From NCBI RefSeq assembly GCF_014863545.1, contig NZ_CP062260.1, positions 6,101,501-6,165,500 of the forward strand: a stretch of DNA of 64,000 nucleotides, written 5' to 3'. The translations under genes were made by a program, and so were the position numbers. The notes below the pieces were generated by a model that saw nothing but the letters and a program-made list of their open reading frames with translations, was not told the DNA's origin and did not search any database. The stretch is from Paenibacillus sp. JNUCC32. Lineage in GTDB: Bacteria > Bacillota > Bacilli > Paenibacillales > Paenibacillaceae. Shown here in pieces: positions 1 to 7,948 of the stretch (positions within the stretch are counted from its first letter, which is position 1; each line of letters opens with the position of its first letter).

Positions 1-1
1 G

Positions 2-841
2 CGCATTGCGGAGATTACCGTGGAGAACGGGGTGAAAAAAGCGCATAACTCCGCCATAAACGTGATGATATTAGGATTCCTTGCGGGGGCATTTATTGCG
101 CTCGGCTTTTTGCTTGACATACGCGTGATTGCCGGAGCGTCTCCGGAATGGGGAGGGATTGCCGGTTTTATAGGCGCGGCGGTATTCCCCGTCGGCCTGA
201 TTCTTGTCCTGCTTGCAGGCGGGGAGCTGCTGACGGGCAACATGATGGCCGTGTCCTTGGCCAGATTCAAGAGGAGAATTTCCACGAAGGAGATGATGCG
301 GAATTTAGCGCTTGTCACGGTCAGCAATATGTTGGGAGCGTTATTCGTCGCTTACTTCTTCGGCCATGTGACCGGTCTGACAGGCAGCGGCGTTTACCTG
401 GAGAAACTGGTGGATATGGCCGGGCATAAGCTGGACGACAGCTTCCTGCAAGCCTTCCTGTCGGGCATCGGGTGCAACTGGCTCGTAGCCCTCGCCGTAT
501 GGCTGTCCTACGGATCGGATCAGATGAGCGGCAAAATTCTCGGGATCTGGTTTCCGACCATGGCGTTTGTCGCCATCGGGTTTCAGCACGTGGTGGCCAA
601 CATGTTTCTCATCCCGGCCGCGATTTTTGAAGGCTATTACAGCTGGGGCGAGTATCTGATGAACTTCATTCCGGTATGGCTGGGCAATTTCGTTGGCGGC
701 GCGTTATTTGTGGGAGCGACATACGGAACCGTTTATTTAAAGCAGGAGAAACAGGCCGCAGCCGCTCCGCGCGGCGAGCAGACGCCTGTGCCATCGGCCG
801 GCGCTCCTCAACAGGTTCATTCGGCGCAGAATGTTTCCTAA
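2..841 (+). CDS. Formate/nitrite transporter family channel (5' end outside window)
   Basis: This is a membrane channel of the FNT (FocA/NirC) family, which moves formate, nitrite or related small anions. About six hydrophobic segments are visible. The family histidine lies in GFQHVVANMFLIP and a conserved GNMMAVSLA stretch follows the second helix. A GTG at 20 could serve as start, but the frame stays open to the left edge and the upstream residues (RIAEITVENGVKKAH) match the conserved FNT N-terminus, so I treat the gene as truncated by the window. The C-terminal 30 residues are Ala/Pro/Gln-rich and probably disordered. The substrate cannot be told from sequence. A formate-dehydrogenase-like oxidoreductase lies 2.8 kb downstream, which makes formate attractive but unproven. 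Confidence 0.88.
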   Translation, partial: RIAEITVENGVKKAHNSAINVMILGFLAGAFIALGFLLDIRVIAGASPEWGGIAGFIGAAVFPVGLILVLLAGGELLTGNMMAVSLARFKRRISTKEMMRNLALVTVSNMLGALFVAYFFGHVTGLTGSGVYLEKLVDMAGHKLDDSFLQAFLSGIGCNWLVALAVWLSYGSDQMSGKILGIWFPTMAFVAIGFQHVVANMFLIPAAIFEGYYSWGEYLMNFIPVWLGNFVGGALFVGATYGTVYLKQEKQAAAAPRGEQTPVPSAGAPQQVHSAQNVS

Positions 842-873
842 TGCCGGAAGCCTGGCGAGCGTCTGGCTTAAAG

Positions 874-928
874 AAAAAGCTGCGTTCAACCGTCCTTGAT
901 GAAAGGCAGCGGTTGATCGCAGCTTTTT
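874..928. terminator. Bidirectional terminator between FNT gene and kimA
   Basis: A 19-bp inverted repeat (874-892 with 910-928, one mismatch) begins with AAAAA and ends with TTTTT, so it can stop transcription from both converging genes. A second hairpin (943-952 with 969-979), followed by a T-run at 985-991, lies at the very 3' end of kimA and faces the plus strand. Confidence 0.8.
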
Positions 929-981
929 GTCGTGATGGGCGAGGCTGTTCCCAGTAATGAATCAAGCAGGGAACAAGCCCG

Positions 982-2808
982 CTATTTTTTTAAATGGTAG
1001 GGAACCGTCGTGATGATCACGTCTCTCCGATACAGGAGATGTGCCCGGATGAGCAGGCTGGATTGATTGTGCAGGAAATTATGCCAGCCCTTCTTTGGGA
1101 TGAACTGCGGAATGACGACGGTAACCTGATAGTCGGATTCGCTGGCCTTGCGCTGCACGGTATCGATGAATTTCGTCAGCGGCTGAATGATGCTCCGATA
1201 AGGCGAGTGCAGCGTCACCAGCCGGATGTCCGGCTGCCACTTTTTCCATTTTTCCTGGAAGGCGACTTCCTCCTCCCGCTCGAACGGCACGTACACCGCG
1301 ATGATTTGGCCCGCTCCCAGCGATTTGGCGTAATTCAGCGAGTTCTCCACCACATGCGTGATTCCTGCCACAGGCAGGATGATGACATTCCCCTCAATCG
1401 GCTTAACCGGCTCGCAGGTCGTAATCCGGAGCTGGTCCGCTACCGCCTCGTAATGCTTGCGGATCCGGGTGAAAATCCAGATGATCAGCGGCAGGAATAT
1501 CAGCACGGTCCACACCTGGGCGAATTTCGTAAAGAAGAAGATCATGGTCACGATAAAGCTGATGCATGCGCCGGTGGTGTTAATGATCAGCTTGACGATC
1601 CAGCCTTCGGGCTTTTCGCGAATCCATTTCACCATCATCCCCGTCTGGGAGAGGGTAAACGGGATAAACACGCCGACGGCATAGAGCGGAATCAGATGCT
1701 CGGTTTTGCCTTCAAAAGCCAGCAGCAGCAGAATGGAGAAAAATCCAAGAATAATGATTCCGTTTGAGTATCCCAGACGGTCGCCGCGGACGGTGAACAT
1801 TCTAGGAATGAACTTATCCTTCGCCAGATTGACGGCAAGCAGGGGAAAAGCGGAATACCCCGTGTTGGCGGCAAGGATCAGAATTAAGGCCGTTGTCCCT
1901 TGTATGAAGTAATAAAGCGCATTTCGCCCGAAGGTATGCTCGGCAATTTGGGAAACGACCGTGACTTGTTCGCTGGGACTGACCCCATAGTAATAAGCCA
2001 GGAAAACGATGCCCGAAAATAACAGGGCCAGCAGCGACCCCATCGCCACCAGAGTTTTGGCCGCGTTATTCGGGGCCGGGTCTTTGAAATTCGGAATGGC
2101 ATTGGAAATCGCCTCCACGCCGGTCAGGGCGGAGCTGCCCGAGGCAAATGCGCGCAGGAGCAGAAACAAGCTCAGCCCGGCTACGGGCGTGCCGATCGGC
2201 GTATGAAGCTCCGGAGACGCATGGCCTGTGGCAATGTTGAATATCCCTACCCCGATCAGGATGAATAACGCAAGCACGAACAGGTAAACCGGATAAGCCA
2301 GTATGGAGGCCGACTCCGTAACCCCTCTTAAATTCAATACGGTCAAGCATAGAACGAACACGATGGAGATCGGCAGATTATAGGCATGCAATTCCGGAAA
2401 AGCCGACGTGATCGCATCCGTCCCGGCCGACACGCTGACCGCAACCGTCAGGATATAGTCCACGAGCAAGGAACCGCCGGCCACCAGCCCCGGGTACATG
2501 CCCAAATTCCGTTTGGACACGACATATGCGCCGCCGCCGTGCGGATAGGAGAAAATAATTTGTCTGTACGACAGGATAAGTGCCAGCAACAAGACCAGGA
2601 CGCCGACGGCAATCGGTATGGAATACCAATAGGCAGCTGCCCCGACGGTCATCAACACAATGAGGATTTGTTCCGGGCCATAGGCCACGGACGATAGTGC
2701 ATCGGATGACAGGATGGCCAGCGCCTTGGTTTTATTCAGCTTTTGTTCGCCTAATTCCGTCGATTTAAGCGGTCTTCCGATGAGGAAGCGCTTGATTGAG
2801 GATAACAT
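982..2808 (-). CDS. kimA: KimA-type high-affinity potassium transporter (APC superfamily)
   Basis: The product is a 608-residue member of the APC superfamily, close in length and layout to Bacillus subtilis KimA (formerly YdaO), a proton-coupled K+ importer. About twelve membrane segments fill residues 25-440. The N-terminal SSDALSSVAYGPEQ stretch and the YPHGGGAY stretch are typical. A cytosolic domain of about 150 residues follows, resembling a universal-stress fold, the region where c-di-AMP binds in known KimA proteins. The ATG at 2808 has a GGTGA-type ribosome site. Identification is strengthened by the ydaO-class riboswitch directly upstream, which in known cases shuts off the gene when c-di-AMP (and hence K+) is high. 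It converges on the FNT gene. Confidence 0.9.
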   Translation of the reverse strand: MLSSIKRFLIGRPLKSTELGEQKLNKTKALAILSSDALSSVAYGPEQILIVLMTVGAAAYWYSIPIAVGVLVLLLALILSYRQIIFSYPHGGGAYVVSKRNLGMYPGLVAGGSLLVDYILTVAVSVSAGTDAITSAFPELHAYNLPISIVFVLCLTVLNLRGVTESASILAYPVYLFVLALFILIGVGIFNIATGHASPELHTPIGTPVAGLSLFLLLRAFASGSSALTGVEAISNAIPNFKDPAPNNAAKTLVAMGSLLALLFSGIVFLAYYYGVSPSEQVTVVSQIAEHTFGRNALYYFIQGTTALILILAANTGYSAFPLLAVNLAKDKFIPRMFTVRGDRLGYSNGIIILGFFSILLLLAFEGKTEHLIPLYAVGVFIPFTLSQTGMMVKWIREKPEGWIVKLIINTTGACISFIVTMIFFFTKFAQVWTVLIFLPLIIWIFTRIRKHYEAVADQLRITTCEPVKPIEGNVIILPVAGITHVVENSLNYAKSLGAGQIIAVYVPFEREEEVAFQEKWKKWQPDIRLVTLHSPYRSIIQPLTKFIDTVQRKASESDYQVTVVIPQFIPKKGWHNFLHNQSSLLIRAHLLYRRDVIITTVPYHLKK

Positions 2809-2929
2809 GGTTGTTTTTCACCGCCGCTTAAGATTAAGTTCATGGTAGAAGCTCCCTGAACGGACTTCTATCGGTGTTTTTTATATGCTGGACCTAGGAA
2901 CGGTCACCCTTCCTATGCTGATTTTTGGC

Positions 2930-2962
2930 AAACAAAAAACACAGGTTAGAACCCTGTGTTTG
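2930..2962 (-). terminator. Riboswitch-controlled terminator of kimA leader
   Basis: Read on the minus strand, a hairpin (2961-2953 with 2945-2937) is followed by a T-run at 2939-2934. It lies between the aptamer and kimA, as expected for the expression platform of a transcription-terminating riboswitch. Confidence 0.85.
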
Positions 2963-2984
2963 ATCACAAGTTCACAACCCTCCC

Positions 2985-3165
2985 GATCAACGCTGACGAG
3001 GTTAGCTGTCGGATTCGGGCGGTGAGAGTCGCCCTACCTGATTCCATCGCGGCGTACGTACGCGATTGAATCAGGATTCACCCCTTAGTATGGTTGAAGG
3101 ATCCTATAGGTATCCCTCCATACGGTTGGTTCCCCCGCTTTCCATCAAGGAAATTAAGCGAATGT
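2985..3165 (-). promoter_or_regulatory. c-di-AMP riboswitch (ydaO-yuaA class)
   Basis: Read on the minus strand, the region shows the conserved blocks of the ydaO-yuaA family as I remember them: CGCTTAAT followed by GCGGGGGAACC, then GGGGTGAATCC, and CCGCCCGAATCCGACAGC, ending in CTAACCTCGTCAGCG. The variable arm between blocks (around 3043-3075) is an inverted repeat built on CCTGATTC and GAATCAGG. It precedes kimA and a terminator hairpin. Known members bind two c-di-AMP molecules and favour termination, an off-switch for K+ uptake. A TATACT box at 3200-3205 (minus strand) is a possible -10 for this leader; its -35 is unclear. Confidence 0.93.
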
Positions 3166-3278
3166 CATGTGAATATGAAGAATGTTTTCGAAGCTGAATA
3201 GTATATTACGCCTGCTCCAATCGTTTGTAAAACATCCTCCAACGATCATTCGAACAGAATTATTTATAAAAAATGACA

Positions 3279-3292
3279 GATAAGCGCTTACA
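3279..3292 (-). promoter_or_regulatory. Possible catabolite-responsive (cre-like) site
   Basis: On the minus strand the sequence TGTAAGCGCTTATC agrees with the cre consensus TGWNANCGNTNWCA except at the last two bases. It lies about 75 bp upstream of the suggested kimA -10 box and 60 bp before a plus-strand TATAAT. Similarity alone supports it. Confidence 0.3.
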
Positions 3293-3353
3293 TAAAGACG
3301 TGGCTTTGACAGGCTTTTTATTTTGCATGTTTTCTGCGAAAATCACGAGTTTC

Positions 3354-3464
3354 TATAATATGGAAGGTTAGTCGCGGGGAACATCGGTCACTGGGAGGAT
3401 GCCATATAAACAAATTCGCCATGCCGGTCTCGGGGGAGGAGACACTGGCATGGCGAATTTTTTT
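3354..3464 (+). ncRNA. Short terminated leader or small RNA (candidate)
   Basis: A TATAAT box at 3354-3359 is followed about 55 bases later by a strong hairpin (3413-3425 with 3447-3459) and a run of eight or nine T at 3457-3465. Together these would give an RNA of about 100 nt ending before the oxidoreductase gene at 3656. The -35 region is weak (TTTCTG at 3331). ATATGG (3358-3363) can pair with CCATAT (3402-3407), so an alternative fold is possible. It may be an attenuated leader or an independent small RNA. It matches no riboswitch class I can recall. Confidence 0.35.
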
Positions 3465-3465
3465 G
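3412..3465 (+). terminator. Intrinsic terminator upstream of molybdopterin oxidoreductase
   Basis: A 13-bp perfect stem (AATTCGCCATGCC and its complement) with a 21-base loop is followed by a run of T residues on the plus strand. On the minus strand the following bases are not a clean T-run, so plus orientation is favoured. Confidence 0.75.
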
Positions 3466-3655
3466 GGAGTGGTCCATGATTCGGCAAGGAAGAGAAAGGG
3501 TCTGGGTTCCTCTTCTTTGCTCTTGATAGGAATATACCCGGGGGGAAGAAAAGTGAATCACCTGATTAGAAAAAAATGTATGACTTTACTGGAACCCCGA
3601 TTTTCTTTTAAGATAATGGGATATGATGCAGCCGAGCAAAAGGGGGAAGCACGAA

Positions 3656-5731
3656 ATGACTCAAGCGATGATTCATCAGGAAAACGGCGTATTTCCGGCG
3701 GTATGTCCGTTGGATTGTCCCGATACATGCGGCCTGCTGCTGCATAAAGAGAACGGAAAAATCGTCAAGGTGACCGGTAATCCGGAGCATCCGATTACGC
3801 AGGGAGCCATCTGCAATAAAGTCCGTAATATGGCACACCGGGTGTACCATCCGGAACGAGTGCTCTATCCGCTGCGAAGAGTAGGTCCCAAGGGAGAGGG
3901 CGCCTTCGAGCGGATCAGCTGGGACGAAGCCATTCAGGAGATAGCCGGACGCTATAAGGGCTTGATCGAGGAATACGGCTCCGAGAGCATCCTGCCCTAC
4001 AGCTTCTACGGCAATATGGGGATATTGAGCGTCGACGGCATGGACCGCAGATTCTTCAACAGGCTGGGTGCCAGCCGCCTGAAGCAGTCGATCTGCAATT
4101 CCGCGGGCAATGAGGGCTGGAAATCCGTGATGGGGTTTAATGGGGGAACCGTTCCGGAGGACACCGTACGAGCCGACGTCATCCTCGTCTGGGGCGGAAA
4201 CATCGTCAGCACCAATATGCACCAGATGGTGATTGCAGAGAAAGCACGCAAAGCCGGTGCCAAGGTCGTTGTGATCGATGTCCACAAGAACCAGACGGGG
4301 CAATGGGCGGACTGGTTCATTCCGCTGTATCCAGGCACGGATGCGGCGCTGGCCGTCGGCCTCATGCACATCATGTTCCGTGACGGCATGGTAAATGAGG
4401 AATTCCTCCGCAAGTATACGATTGGTCATGAAGCCTTGCGCGAGCACGTCAAAGAATACACGCCGGAGCACGTTTCTTCCATTACCGGCATCTCGATCGA
4501 GGATATCGAGAAATTGGCCGACCTCTATGGCCGGGCCGATACCTCCTACATCCATATCGGCAACGGTCTTCAGCATCACGACAACGGCGGCTTGACGGTG
4601 CGCAGCATTGCCGCGCTTCCCGCTTTGACCGGACAATGGCTGAAGCGGGGCGGAGGGGCCGCGAAGTCGAACGGCGGTTACAACAGCATGGATAGCGACG
4701 CGCTTGAGCGTCCCGATCTCCGGCCGAATCCCGAAGCGCGCACGATTAACATGAACCGGATCGGCGAAGCGCTTGCCATGACCGAACAGCCGATTAAGTC
4801 GCTCTTCGTCTATTGCAGCAATCCGCTGGTTGTGGCTCCCGATACCGAGCGGGTCAGGGAAGGGTTTGCACGGGAAGATCTGTTTACGGTTGTGCATGAC
4901 CTGTTTATGACGGACACGGCCAAGTATGCCGATATCGTGCTCCCGGCAACCTCCTCGTTCGAGAATACGGACCTGTACGCTTCCTACTGGCATCAGTACG
5001 TTCAGCTGCAGGAGCCGGTCATTCCGGCACTTGGGGAGAGCAAGGGCAACGTAGAGCTGTTCTCCATGCTGGGACGGGCTATGGGATTCCAGGAACCGGC
5101 TTTTCATGAGACCGAGGAAGAGATGATCGCAAGAGCGCTCGACTTCCCGGATAACCCTTATCTAAACGGCGTCACGCTGGACAAGCTGAGGGAACAGCGC
5201 CATGTGAAGCTCGATATGACGCCGCTTGACACGTATCTGGATCGTTTGCCGACACCTTCGGGACGCATCGAGTTATACTCTGCGCAGCTGGAGGAAGCAG
5301 GTCTGCCGCCCCTTCCGACCTACGTGCCGCTGAAGGAAGGATATGACGGGGTAAGGCGCGGCCGCGGTCATCAATACCCGCTCATGTTCATTTCGCCGCC
5401 AAACCATAACTTCCTGAACTCGACCTTTGCGAACGTGGAGAAGCATCAGAAGCTGGAGAAGGAGCCGGCCCTGCAGATTCACCCGGCGGATGCGGAGGAA
5501 CGCGGGCTTCAGGACGGCGAGATGGTCATCGTATATAATGACCGCGGAACCTATGAGGTCCGGGCGAAGGTGACGGATAAAATGCTGCCGGGCACCGTAG
5601 TCAGCCAAGGCCTGTGGTGGGAAGGCGAGGGCCGCAAGCAGCGCGCCAATGCCCTTACGCCGGACAGGCTGTCCGACTTGGGGGGTGGGGCTACCTTCTT
5701 CTCGACGGTGGTCGAGGTCAGGGCTAAATGA
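3656..5731 (+). CDS. Molybdopterin-dependent oxidoreductase (formate dehydrogenase/YoaE-like)
   Basis: The 691-residue product belongs to the DMSO reductase superfamily. Cysteines 17, 21, 25 and 53 form the C-x3-C-x3-C-x27-C signature for a 4Fe-4S cluster. The body carries the molybdopterin-binding domain (about residues 60-520, with SNPLVVAPDTERV) and a C-terminal dinucleotide-binding beta-barrel (IHPADAEERGLQDGEMV, residues about 590-690). There is no twin-arginine signal, so the enzyme is probably cytoplasmic. An ATG at 3623 opens the frame earlier, but the AAAGGGGGAAG site at 3639-3649 places the start at 3656. It resembles B. subtilis YoaE, whose substrate is unknown to me, so formate oxidation is only a guess. 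The nearby FNT channel and distant mobA/moaA genes fit a molybdenum enzyme. Confidence 0.87.
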   Translation: MTQAMIHQENGVFPAVCPLDCPDTCGLLLHKENGKIVKVTGNPEHPITQGAICNKVRNMAHRVYHPERVLYPLRRVGPKGEGAFERISWDEAIQEIAGRYKGLIEEYGSESILPYSFYGNMGILSVDGMDRRFFNRLGASRLKQSICNSAGNEGWKSVMGFNGGTVPEDTVRADVILVWGGNIVSTNMHQMVIAEKARKAGAKVVVIDVHKNQTGQWADWFIPLYPGTDAALAVGLMHIMFRDGMVNEEFLRKYTIGHEALREHVKEYTPEHVSSITGISIEDIEKLADLYGRADTSYIHIGNGLQHHDNGGLTVRSIAALPALTGQWLKRGGGAAKSNGGYNSMDSDALERPDLRPNPEARTINMNRIGEALAMTEQPIKSLFVYCSNPLVVAPDTERVREGFAREDLFTVVHDLFMTDTAKYADIVLPATSSFENTDLYASYWHQYVQLQEPVIPALGESKGNVELFSMLGRAMGFQEPAFHETEEEMIARALDFPDNPYLNGVTLDKLREQRHVKLDMTPLDTYLDRLPTPSGRIELYSAQLEEAGLPPLPTYVPLKEGYDGVRRGRGHQYPLMFISPPNHNFLNSTFANVEKHQKLEKEPALQIHPADAEERGLQDGEMVIVYNDRGTYEVRAKVTDKMLPGTVVSQGLWWEGEGRKQRANALTPDRLSDLGGGATFFSTVVEVRAK

Positions 5732-5754
5732 TGGCTGCCTAAAGATGCATACAG

Positions 5755-5799
5755 AGACTGCCTTATAGGTCTATATGACCTGAAGGCAGTCTTTTTTTA
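5755..5799 (+). terminator. Terminator after molybdopterin oxidoreductase
   Basis: The stem AGACTGCC...GGCAGTCT encloses an inner AGGTC/GACCT stem and is followed by seven T residues. Confidence 0.85.
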
Positions 5800-5900
5800 T
5801 TTATTGGAAACGATAAAACATTCCGGTGGAAGTATAAAAAATCGGGGTTTTATTATATAGCTTCAATATATTTCCATGGGTAGAATGATACTAAGCTAAT

Positions 5901-5914
5901 TGCAAACGGTTTCG
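5901..5914 (+). promoter_or_regulatory. Possible cre site upstream of the first sugar ABC importer
   Basis: TGCAAACGGTTTCG matches the cre consensus at 12 of 14 positions, including the central CG. It lies 62 bp before the first permease gene, where CcpA-mediated repression of a sugar importer would be expected. I could not place a convincing promoter beside it. Confidence 0.4.
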
Positions 5915-5975
5915 GAATGCTGCAAATCCAGAGACCCAGCATGCTTTTACATCATTTCGTAACGGGAGGATAAAT

Positions 5976-6953
5976 ATGCCGCAAGCGACTACAGAACAGC
6001 AGCAATCACCCATTTCCCGGCAGCCAAAAATCCATAGTAAAAGTTTCCTTAGGCGATTAATGAAGCAATGGGATGTTCAACTTATGGTGTTACCAGGAGT
6101 GATTCTGGTTTTCATTTTTGCCTATCTGCCTATGTACGGAGTAATAACGGGTTTTATGGATTATAACTTGTTCACCGGTTCAAGGATTTGGGATAACCCG
6201 TGGGTTGGTTTTAAACATTTTGAAGCCTTCTTTGCCGCTCCCGAGTTTGAAAGGATTTTGCGCAACACCATTGTCATCAGTTTGTTGAAATTCTTCATCG
6301 GATTTCCGGCACCGATCGTACTGGCACTTTTATTGAATGAAGTTCGCCATATGCTATTCAAAAGAGTCATCCAGACGATTACATATCTGCCCCATTTCTT
6401 ATCATGGGTTATTGTGGCAGGGTTCACCACCGCCTTGCTGTCAACGGAGAACGGAAGCATCAACATTCTGCTGGAGAGGATAGGGGCCATTGATGAACCG
6501 ATCAATTTTCTCTCATTGAAAGAATATTTCTGGACAATACTCATTTCGGCTAACGTTTGGAAGGAGATTGGATTTAACTCGATTGTATTCCTGGCTGCAA
6601 TTGCGAGTATCGATCCGGCGCTGTACGAGGCTGCAGACATTGACGGGGCTAGCAAGACCAAGCAGATCTATCTGATTACGCTTCCTTCGATTATGCCGGT
6701 CGTCATCATCTTCATGATTCTTGCTATCGGCAACTTGCTCAACGCCGGATTCGAGGACATCTTGCTCCTGGCATCCAATCCTGTGCTGAGGCCGGTATCC
6801 GATGTTATAGATACGTATGTCTATCGAGTAGGCCTAGGATCACACCGTTATTCCTATGCGGTTGCCATCGGATTGTTTAAGGCGATTATTAGTGTTGGAC
6901 TGCTTACGATCGCGAACTATCTGGCTCGAAGATCCGGTAATAGCTTATGGTAA
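5976..6953 (+). CDS. Carbohydrate ABC importer permease, LplB/YtcP family (first subunit)
   Basis: This 325-residue inner-membrane permease has a polar N-terminal tail, then about six membrane segments. The EAA loop that contacts the ATPase reads EAADIDGASKTKQIYLITLP (around residues 212-231). Features such as PMYGVITGFMDYN and the phrase VIDTYVYRVGL are typical of the LplB family, which serves oligo- or polysaccharide-derived sugars. The ATG at 5976 follows GGGAGG. The second permease starts 27 bp later and the binding lipoprotein follows, so the three form one operon. No ATP-binding gene is nearby; such importers usually share an MsmX-type ATPase encoded elsewhere (family knowledge). The sugar is unknown. 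Confidence 0.9.
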   Translation: MPQATTEQQQSPISRQPKIHSKSFLRRLMKQWDVQLMVLPGVILVFIFAYLPMYGVITGFMDYNLFTGSRIWDNPWVGFKHFEAFFAAPEFERILRNTIVISLLKFFIGFPAPIVLALLLNEVRHMLFKRVIQTITYLPHFLSWVIVAGFTTALLSTENGSINILLERIGAIDEPINFLSLKEYFWTILISANVWKEIGFNSIVFLAAIASIDPALYEAADIDGASKTKQIYLITLPSIMPVVIIFMILAIGNLLNAGFEDILLLASNPVLRPVSDVIDTYVYRVGLGSHRYSYAVAIGLFKAIISVGLLTIANYLARRSGNSLW

Positions 6954-6980
6954 GAATTAGCAGCCCTCGGGAGGTACGGC

Positions 6981-7880
6981 ATGTTAAAAAGAATTAGCTT
7001 CAGTGACAAGGTTACGCTTATCGTGATATACGTCTTTCTCAGTTTGCTGGCCTTCTCGGCGCTCTACCCGTTCTGGAATGCAGTTGCGGTTTCCTTCAAC
7101 GTAGGCGTAGACACCGCAAAAGGCGGAATCACCTTCTGGCCAAGAGAGTTCACAACCGAAAATTACAATATCATACTCCAAGATGATCGACTGCTTAACG
7201 GATTCTTTATATCCGTAAGCCGTACCATAGTCGGAACGGCAACCTCCATATTCATGACAGCGCTCCTGGCATTCGGGATGACCCGTTCGTATCTGATCGG
7301 ACGCAAATATTACACATTGTTCTTTATATTTACCCTCTACTTTGGTGGAGGATTGATTCCAACGTATCTCCTCATCCGCTCCTTGGGACTGATGGATAGC
7401 TTTCTAGTATTTATTATTCCATCCCTCATCAGTGTGTGGAACATGATCATATTCCGAACCTTCTTTAAAGGCCTTCCCGCCGGCTTGGAGGAATCGGCCA
7501 ATATCGATGGCTGCAGCAATTGGGGCACTTTCTTCCGGATTATCCTCCCCTTGTCCGGGCCGGTTATCGCTACGCTGGCTTTGCTGACTGCCGTTGGGCA
7601 CTGGAACGACTGGTTCCTGCCGAGCATTTACATCACCAACGATAATTTGCTCCCGATCCAGACCATTCTTCGGCAAACCTTGAATGCCAATATTGTAACC
7701 GGTTCAAGCTCCGTACTCGATAGTGCTTCGACGGCGCTGTTGGAGAATGCGAGACAGATTACGTCCAAGTCGCTCACGATGGCGATGATGATCGTTGTGA
7801 CGCTACCGATCATTCTGGTGTATCCCTTTGTCCAAAAATATTTTGTCAAAGGCGTGCTGGTAGGCTCACTGAAAGAGTAG
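6981..7880 (+). CDS. Carbohydrate ABC importer permease, YtcP/LplC family (second subunit)
   Basis: This 299-residue partner permease has six membrane segments and an EAA loop reading EESANIDGCSNWGTFFRIIL (around residues 173-192). The segment FTLYFGGGLIPTYLLIRSLG and the C-terminal ending KYFVKGVLVGSLKE are characteristic of LplC/YtcP proteins. The start follows GGGAGG at a normal distance. It lies between the first permease (27 bp upstream) and the binding lipoprotein (68 bp downstream) and would form a heterodimer with the first permease. Confidence 0.9.
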   Translation: MLKRISFSDKVTLIVIYVFLSLLAFSALYPFWNAVAVSFNVGVDTAKGGITFWPREFTTENYNIILQDDRLLNGFFISVSRTIVGTATSIFMTALLAFGMTRSYLIGRKYYTLFFIFTLYFGGGLIPTYLLIRSLGLMDSFLVFIIPSLISVWNMIIFRTFFKGLPAGLEESANIDGCSNWGTFFRIILPLSGPVIATLALLTAVGHWNDWFLPSIYITNDNLLPIQTILRQTLNANIVTGSSSVLDSASTALLENARQITSKSLTMAMMIVVTLPIILVYPFVQKYFVKGVLVGSLKE

Positions 7881-7948
7881 GCCCAGGAACGGTTTAAGGC
7901 GAACAGCTTTGAACATATATATTTTTGTAAATGAGAGGGGTTTAGTGA

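Noticed and set aside
3354..3655. Moco riboswitch before the molybdopterin oxidoreductase
   Set aside because: The visible hairpins and conserved bases do not correspond to the Moco motif as I know it.
3608..5107. A 499-codon open frame on the minus strand
   Set aside because: It is antisense to the molybdopterin oxidoreductase, whose cysteine motif, ribosome site and domain order are clear; the minus-strand translation is His/Arg/Leu-rich shadow without family features.
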